From contig NW_003314320.1 of assembly GCF_000143415.4 (NCBI RefSeq), positions 63,425-127,424 of the forward strand: 64,000 nt of DNA, read 5' to 3'. This DNA is from Selaginella moellendorffii (lineage: Eukaryota > Streptophyta > Lycopodiopsida > Selaginellales > Selaginellaceae). The notes beneath the pieces were generated by a model. It ran no database searches. It worked only from the letters and a program-made list of their open reading frames with translations, and had not been told where the DNA came from. The position numbers were made by a program, and so were the translations under genes. How positions within the stretch are numbered: position 1 is the first letter of the stretch; every line of letters begins with the position of its first letter. Positions 62,477 through 64,000 of the stretch are shown here, in pieces.

Positions 62477-62809
62477 AAAACTAAGTGGTTTTCTTAAGGC
62501 ACATCAAATGCCCATATATAGCATCTACTATACATGCATACCATTTAGCATTTTTCGGTGATGGATTCATGCAGTGATAGGTTCATGTGGAAAAGATTGT
62601 CGATGTTCCATGGAAGAATCCAATCCTCCACAAAGCGATAAGGCCCCGCGGCATTGACACGCCAAGTTGGTCTCAGTTCGAAAGTTTATTCTGACACGTC
62701 ATTATCCAGCCCTACGTGGTCCTAAGTGGCGTTGTGATCCAAATCAATATGGTCATTATCCAGCCCTACGTGGTCCTACGTGGCGTTATGATCCAAATCA
62801 ATATGGGAC

Positions 62810-63490
62810 GTCATGCTTGCGGCATACTTTCGAAACATAAGAGGAATCTCGTCTCGTGGAACGCGATGCTCGCGGCATATGCCAAACCAGGGCTCGTCAC
62901 AGAGGCCAAAAGCCTGTTTCACAAAATGCATTTAGAGTTTTTCGGACATCGGTTATGCTTAAAGCAAATGCCCAACACGGGCATTCTGAAAAAGTAAACA
63001 CCATCTTTGACCATGGAGCGCGTTGCCCAGCGTTTATGCGAAGTACGGCAGCAACCCTTTACATCAGCGTAAGGAAGTTTTCTACAAAATACCGTGTTGG
63101 AACCTTGTGTCTTGGAATGCGGGCACTGGTGCCAAAGCTGCGAAGAATTGCAAAACATGGCCTCGTCAACGAAGCAAACGATGTCTTCTCACAAATGCCC
63201 GTTTGTGATCAAGTCTCGTGGAACTCAGCGTTTCACGAAAAAAGGCTTGGGCTTGGACGATCATGCTGCAGCGTTGAAGAAGCCAAAATTATGTGCCGCT
63301 CAAGAGCTTTATCTCCACAAACCTCCTGCTCTTCGTGCTTGACCAACCCCGAAGAAGCTCGAACGTCCCTTGACAAAAGTGCTGCCGAGCATAGCTTAGC
63401 TTCGTGGACGATGGTTTCGCCCGCAATGCTCTCTGCAAATGCCACTTCCGGGCACATACATCGAGCAAAGAGGCTGTTCGATGCGAAGAG
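62810..63490 (+). pseudogene. PPR relic (copy B)
   Basis: Counterpart of 42872-43565. It keeps extra source sequence (LVTEAKSLFHKM, LKANAQHGHSEKVNTIFD) that is deleted in copy A, and lacks the internal tandem duplication. Confidence 0.82.
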
Positions 63491-63508
63491 CCCGAGAGCA
63501 AGATCTCC

Positions 63509-63802
63509 GAGGAACGCCCTTGCTTTCTGTGATTGGAAATACATCAAGCTTCGCTTGTGGACCATCTCTATGTTTGTAACAAAGTGGGAGTCTTGCTGTT
63601 TCTGTTTGCTTCGCGCATTCTTGTCTGTAAAGCTGATATAAATTCCTAGATGAGCCTGTAAACGACTGAAAAAGCAAAGACAGACCTTACTGCGTTCACA
63701 CCAAACATCCTCAAAAGTGCAACAGGGCCAGGTCTTCCTGGCACCCACTCTTTCTCGCTTTCGCCAATCACATAGTCAATCTTGATTTGCTTAAAAGCAG
63801 AC
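63509..63802 (-). pseudogene. POLD1: POLD1 fragment (copy B side)
   Basis: Matches about 6604-7050 of POLD1 in the same orientation (AACGCCCTTGCTTTCTGTG, GCTTCGCTTGTGGACCATCT, CACATAGTCAATCT). It is closer to the source around 63510-63640 than the relic at 43590-44400. APC13 and COX5c do not follow. Confidence 0.82.
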
Positions 63803-63814
63803 TGAAGATTTGCT

Positions 63815-64000
63815 GAAAAGTGTTAAATTATTTCTATGCCTTAAAAATGATAAAATTATCTCCTTAAAACTATTTTTCCATTTTTAATTAATTTAAAACA
63901 CATTTTATATACCTTCTAAATTATTTACAGAAACAATTTCAATATATAATTTATCATAACGTTCTCAAATACAAAGGAATATTATTATTATGTATCATTA
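63815..64000. repeat. Third copy of the AT-rich arm sequence, running off the window
   Basis: Direct similarity to about 45955-46130 (AGTGTTAAA-TATTT-TATGCCT, CTTCTAAATTATTTA-AGAAA, CAATATATAATTTATCATAAC). Confidence 0.7.

Larger units (their letters stand above)
61349..63490. repeat. Segmental duplication, copy B
   Basis: Collinear with 41641-43560. It carries a 52-bp tandem duplication at about 62701-62804 (the CAGCCCTACGTGGTCCTA unit) that is single in copy A. Confidence 0.8.

Overview
The window looks like nuclear DNA of a lycophyte, most probably Selaginella. Coding genes are dense, with many introns of about 50-110 bp. There are four long intronless pentatricopeptide (PPR) genes, a microbial-type terpene synthase, Rubisco activase, and genes tied to motile sperm (an IFT144/WDR19 homologue and a DUO1-like MYB). 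The species is inferred from gene content and intron style; no search was run.

Layout. 1-2341: a broken DUF4419 fragment and an extensin gene that spans a 100-N assembly gap. 2566-13802: a very compact block with DNA polymerase delta catalytic subunit (POLD1), a 65-residue APC13, COX5c, two divergent PPR genes, a UDP-glycosyltransferase and a cysteine-rich plastid protein. 13800-18350: gene-fragment duplications around the DUO1-like MYB gene. 18670-25341: a lysine-rich protein, a small mitochondrial-type protein with a GC-AG intron, Rubisco activase (also with a GC-AG intron), an HVA22/DP1 protein and a conserved acidic protein whose fourth intron is a textbook U12 AT-AC intron. 25549-41292: PPR, terpene synthase with a duplicated promoter, an IFT144 gene lacking its N-terminal propeller, a NIPA-type transporter, another PPR, an HMCES relic, an inverted relic of the POLD1-COX5c locus, and a 2-oxoglutarate dioxygenase.

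41300-64000 is repeat-dominated. Two copies of a segmental duplication (about 41641-43560 and 61349-63490) carry dead copies of dioxygenase exon 4, PPR and POLD1 sequence. They flank an AT-rich region with long, diverged inverted arms. Between the arms lies a decayed Ty3/gypsy element (46742-59111), and nested in it is a non-coding LTR element of LARD type (51026-58744) with 1.8 kb LTRs, a primer binding site and a perfect 5-bp target-site duplication (GCATG).

Functionally the left two thirds is housekeeping (replication, cell cycle, respiration, photosynthesis) plus lineage-expanded families (PPR, UGT, terpene synthase). The right third is a transposon and pseudogene graveyard fed by the left part. 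I found no convincing new multi-gene system. The strongest unusual signals are the U12 AT-AC intron, the two GC-AG introns, the 59-bp APC13/COX5c promoter, the truncated IFT144, the nested LARD and the repeated duplication of one housekeeping locus. Exon joins were read by eye from splice signals and reading frame and were not tested against transcripts.
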